Shown here in pieces: positions 61,391 to 64,000 of a DNA stretch of 64,000 bases. Origin of the DNA: Isoetes taiwanensis (Eukaryota; Streptophyta; Lycopodiopsida; Isoetales; Isoetaceae). The notes under the pieces were generated by a model that saw only the letters and a program-made list of their open reading frames with translations, did not search any database and was not told the DNA's origin. Position numbers and translations under genes: made by a program. Location of the stretch: the NCBI GenBank assembly GCA_021234155.1, contig JAJEKV010000073.1, positions 4,312,001 through 4,376,000 on the forward strand, in the 5' to 3' direction. Each line of letters begins with the position of its first letter. Position 1 is the stretch's first letter.

Positions 61391-61758
61391 ATGGCATATT
61401 TAAAAGTGGCAGTTACCTACCATAAAATCTAGATTGGTACAGAGAGGGTCACCCCGTCCAATCAACCGAACGGTAAGGTAAAACCTACCGACCGAGCATC
61501 TCTCAAAACCGGACCACGAGTCTGCTGAAAACATTAACTGCCGAAATGCATGCACAAGCATATGAAATTATAGCAAAATTAAATCATTCAGAGAGGTGGG
61601 TAAAAACAAGAATAATTCAAATTCTATTTCAGTTTTTCAAATGAGGTACCATTTGGGAGACCGCATATATTTCACGATGGAAACACAATGATAGCCAGAT
61701 AAAAGCTCTATTCCAGTCCGCCGGAGGAGTTTGCTTCTGAAATTATATCCAAGGTCCG
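61391..61758. other. Gene-free leader of the L1-ORF1-like frame
   Basis: No recognisable feature. It directly precedes the ATG at 61759 and could be the element's 5' UTR. Confidence 0.4.
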
Positions 61759-62400
61759 ATGGCAGACCAAGTTAGTCTCAGCCAGCAAGACCTCAAGGAT
61801 TTTTTAGGTCAGGTGAACAAGCAATTGGAGACCAGTATCCCAAGGATGGACGCTCTTAACACACTGGCGGAGATGGCCAATCGTAACAAGACAACAATAT
61901 CCAACATGGAAATCAGGATGCAAGGGGTCGAGAGAACAAGTGAGAAGATGCAACAGAGGATAGACGAAATCGATTTAGAAAAGATAAATGTTGAGTTAGA
62001 TGCATGGGAATCCTTTGATAGAATAAAACCACACATCATAGAGTTTGAGGAGCAGAATAGGATTAAACATGACATTAGGCTGATAGGGATAGTTGAAAAC
62101 CCTTATGAAGACACCTATCGAGTTACTGCAGAAGTAATGGAGGCAGTGTTCAAACATCACCGAAGCATAATTGTGAAATCAATATGCTCGGGCCAATGGA
62201 GGGGACGAGCAAGACACATAAATCTGACGCTCGGGGACATGGCATCCAGAGAGCGGATACTGTGCATGGGTTCCAGGTTGAGGAATAAGATCAAGGTGCA
62301 AGAGGCCTTAACGGTCATGCAGCGGCAAGGGCTACACAAAGAGTTGGCCAAGGCAAGGGAACTGAATCAAGCAGGGATACATGGTGTTTTCTTATATTAA
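61759..62400 (+). CDS. L1 ORF1p-like RNA-binding protein of a non-LTR retrotransposon
   Basis: An intact 213-codon ORF with ATG start and TAA stop. Residues about 5-95 are charged and heptad-like (LDQVN-type, SNMEIRMQGVERTSEKMQQR), fitting a coiled coil. Residues about 105-180 fit the L1 ORF1p RRM region: IKHDIRLIGIVENPYED resembles its NLRIIGIPE opening, and RARHINLTLGDMASRERIL resembles RHIIVKLSK...KERIL. The last part, LHKELAKARELNQAG, resembles the C-terminal domain. Such ORF1p proteins package LINE RNA in the cytoplasm. No ORF2 with endonuclease and reverse transcriptase follows in the window; a different ORF starts 190 bp downstream. The assignment is by motif pattern, not by database search. 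Confidence 0.55.
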   Translation: MADQVSLSQQDLKDFLGQVNKQLETSIPRMDALNTLAEMANRNKTTISNMEIRMQGVERTSEKMQQRIDEIDLEKINVELDAWESFDRIKPHIIEFEEQNRIKHDIRLIGIVENPYEDTYRVTAEVMEAVFKHHRSIIVKSICSGQWRGRARHINLTLGDMASRERILCMGSRLRNKIKVQEALTVMQRQGLHKELAKARELNQAGIHGVFLY

Positions 62401-62589
62401 TATAATCCCTGTATGTATTCTCCCTAGCTCAAAGCACACACACTAAACTCGAATTTTTCTTAAAAAAAAGGGGAAGGAAATATTCCCTGACAACCAGTTC
62501 GTCCATTTAAAAACTCCTTCATTCTTTTAGAGTTGTATTGTTCTTTAGCTCTTCCATACCTTTGCTCCCCCATCTTCATCCCAGCTGTT

Positions 62590-63945
62590 ATGGATTATAC
62601 CAAGCGCCAGCAGTGGTACTAGGATGGAGAGCACTGGGATTCCCAGACCCCATTCGAGCTTCTTCACCTCTATTTGCTGCAAGAGATGGACCTCATTGCG
62701 AACATGGAGGCTCATTCTGATTATGCTGATTTGGAGTTTTATACCCAAGAAATGGTTCCACAATGTGTGCCTTATGGAGACCCTCCCCAACTGTATCTTG
62801 ACGTAGATATCCTCATACCGATGTGCAGAAGACATCCTCCGCGGCATCCTACGATGGGCAAAGCACGCCCCCATCCTTCATTTCAGCCGTGGGGCAGAAA
62901 TGAAGGATGGACCAATATGTCGAGCATGGAGTTACTCCATTCCAAAAAGGGAAGATGGCCATTCCTTCCGATCCCGCTGAAGAGGAGCAGATTAGTCATA
63001 TTGACTTCGCCCGTTGGAAGCAACTAGCTGCAGATATGCATATGCATCGAATCCAGGGACACATATTCGTCGGGCTGGATGGAATCCCGGCGATCATTCT
63101 CAACAACCAAAAGTATCTTTTGCTTGAGAATATTTTGTGGGCGTACCGTGTCATCGCCGATACCCGTCATGTGAAGAAAGAGAACATTCTTTATGAGCTG
63201 ACTGAGTATTGCCAATGCGATCTCCTTGATTATTCTCCCCCTGTTTACCCACCATAGATCCAACAATTGCTCAAGTTCCACCTCGACGACCTGGAGCCTG
63301 TTGAGACACTATTGGGCTTGTAGCATCTCATGTTGCAAGATCCTCCTTCCCCACCACCTGAGGATGGCTTTACTGCCATGGGGCCGCACGTCTGCAATAT
63401 CAATGACGTAGTCGTCCCTATGGAGGAAGATGACGAAGATGAGGATCTTTATGATAATAGGGAATATCTCGGGGAGGAGAAGGATGAACTCAAGGAGGAG
63501 GAGATCATGGTGAACCTTGAGGCTGAGGTGGCAACCTCTAGTATTCCAGAGGTAGCAACCTTGAAGAATCATCTGACACAGATTCTTCCTCTCGGCTTTC
63601 TGGCAAGGTCAAGTCATGTTCTTCCCCAGGGCACTCGGTCCTGAGGCCGAGACATCTTTGTGGGCACTTAAGGCCTTGTCCGCCATGGCCGGGCACAAGA
63701 AGCTCCATCACAACACTCAGGTTGCTATGCTGGTAAACTGGGATCTGGCACTTGCTGCTCTAGGCCAAGATATTGCCGCCTGACTGAGTATGAAGATGCT
63801 CGTGGCAGCACCCTTGGCCAACGCCTTCTCTCCGGAAGTGGCATCAGCAACTGCCCTTACCATTAGTCCCGGCATCACCTTGCTTCGCCAGCGACAACCA
63901 CCTGAGCCTCCTACGCTGATGGAAGATGAGGCCGATCCAAGCTAG
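62590..63945 (+). pseudogene. Unrecognised decayed ORF with in-frame amber codons
   Basis: A single gene-like frame appears to start at ATG 62590 and run FELLHLYLLQEMDLIANMEA ... LYLDVDILIPMCRR. It shifts frame near 62870-62905, then runs ISHIDFARWKQLAADMHMHR ... IFVGLDGIPAIILNNQKYLL ... ILYELTEYCQCDLLDY. It continues through an acidic segment (PMEEDDEDEDLYDNREYLGE), shifts again near 63620, and ends TLMEDEADPS followed by two TAG codons. Internal stops are TAG at 62620, 63255 and 63321 and one TGA near 63780. The family is unknown. A retroelement gag or a decayed host gene are both possible. Confidence 0.4.
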
Positions 63946-64000
63946 TAGTTTTGACGAAATTCCTATTGTATCTAAATATTATGATTATTATATACGCCGG
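63946..64000. other. Window end, nothing recognised
   Basis: 55 bases of AT-rich sequence after the decayed ORF. Confidence 0.4.

Noticed and set aside
1-64000. tRNA or rRNA genes
   Set aside because: Scanned by eye for tRNA boxes and rRNA-like blocks; nothing convincing was found, but a tRNA search program would be needed to exclude them.

Overview
This is nuclear DNA of a land plant: spliced genes with GT...AG introns, plant-type BTAF1, eIF3d and METTL14/MTB sequences, a telo-box in front of a translation gene, and a Ty1/copia element primed by initiator tRNA-Met. The species cannot be fixed from sequence alone. The heavy load of decayed LINE, gypsy and copia remnants suggests a repeat-rich genome.

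Layout. (1) 642-9836, + strand: the last 17 exons (about 1,380 codons) of BTAF1, the MOT1-type Snf2 ATPase that removes TBP from DNA. The N-terminal third lies left of the window. Two of its introns use GC donors, and its largest visible intron holds a short LTR and a diverged tandem repeat. (2) 10.3-12.2 kb: a LINE 3' remnant, a local direct repeat, and a 352-bp foldback element between perfect 15-bp target-site duplications. (3) 12,170-33,757 and 33,763-53,180: two head-to-tail copies of a unit of about 20 kb. Each carries a broken Ty3/gypsy gag and a LINE endonuclease (both minus strand), many local repeats, an eIF3d gene (minus strand; broken in copy 1, intact in copy 2), several unrecognised exon-like stretches, and a 3' fragment of the m6A methyltransferase subunit METTL14/MTB (plus strand). 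(4) 53.18-55.7 kb: a truncated Ty1/copia element (LTR, PBS, gag, protease, integrase; no reverse transcriptase). (5) 55.7-58.2 kb: non-coding DNA with several short tandem duplications. (6) 58.2-64.0 kb: decayed ORFs of unknown family and one intact L1-ORF1p-like ORF.

The main interpretive point is data quality. Where the two copies disagree, the differences are mostly small indels and garbled bases at CAG/CTG sites or in homopolymers, not ordinary substitutions. The garbled stretches sit on both sides of the internal junction, while the outer part of each copy reads cleanly, and together the clean parts make up about one complete unit. I infer that the tandem duplication may be an assembly artefact, or a real duplication whose inner half was poorly polished, with CHG methylation as the likely cause of the errors. 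The broken eIF3d copy should be read in that light.

The functional genes (BTAF1, eIF3d, METTL14-like) are unrelated housekeeping genes in transcription, translation and RNA modification. They do not form a pathway cluster, and I see no clear new multi-gene system. The least explained coding material is at 58.2-60.5 kb and 62.6-63.95 kb.
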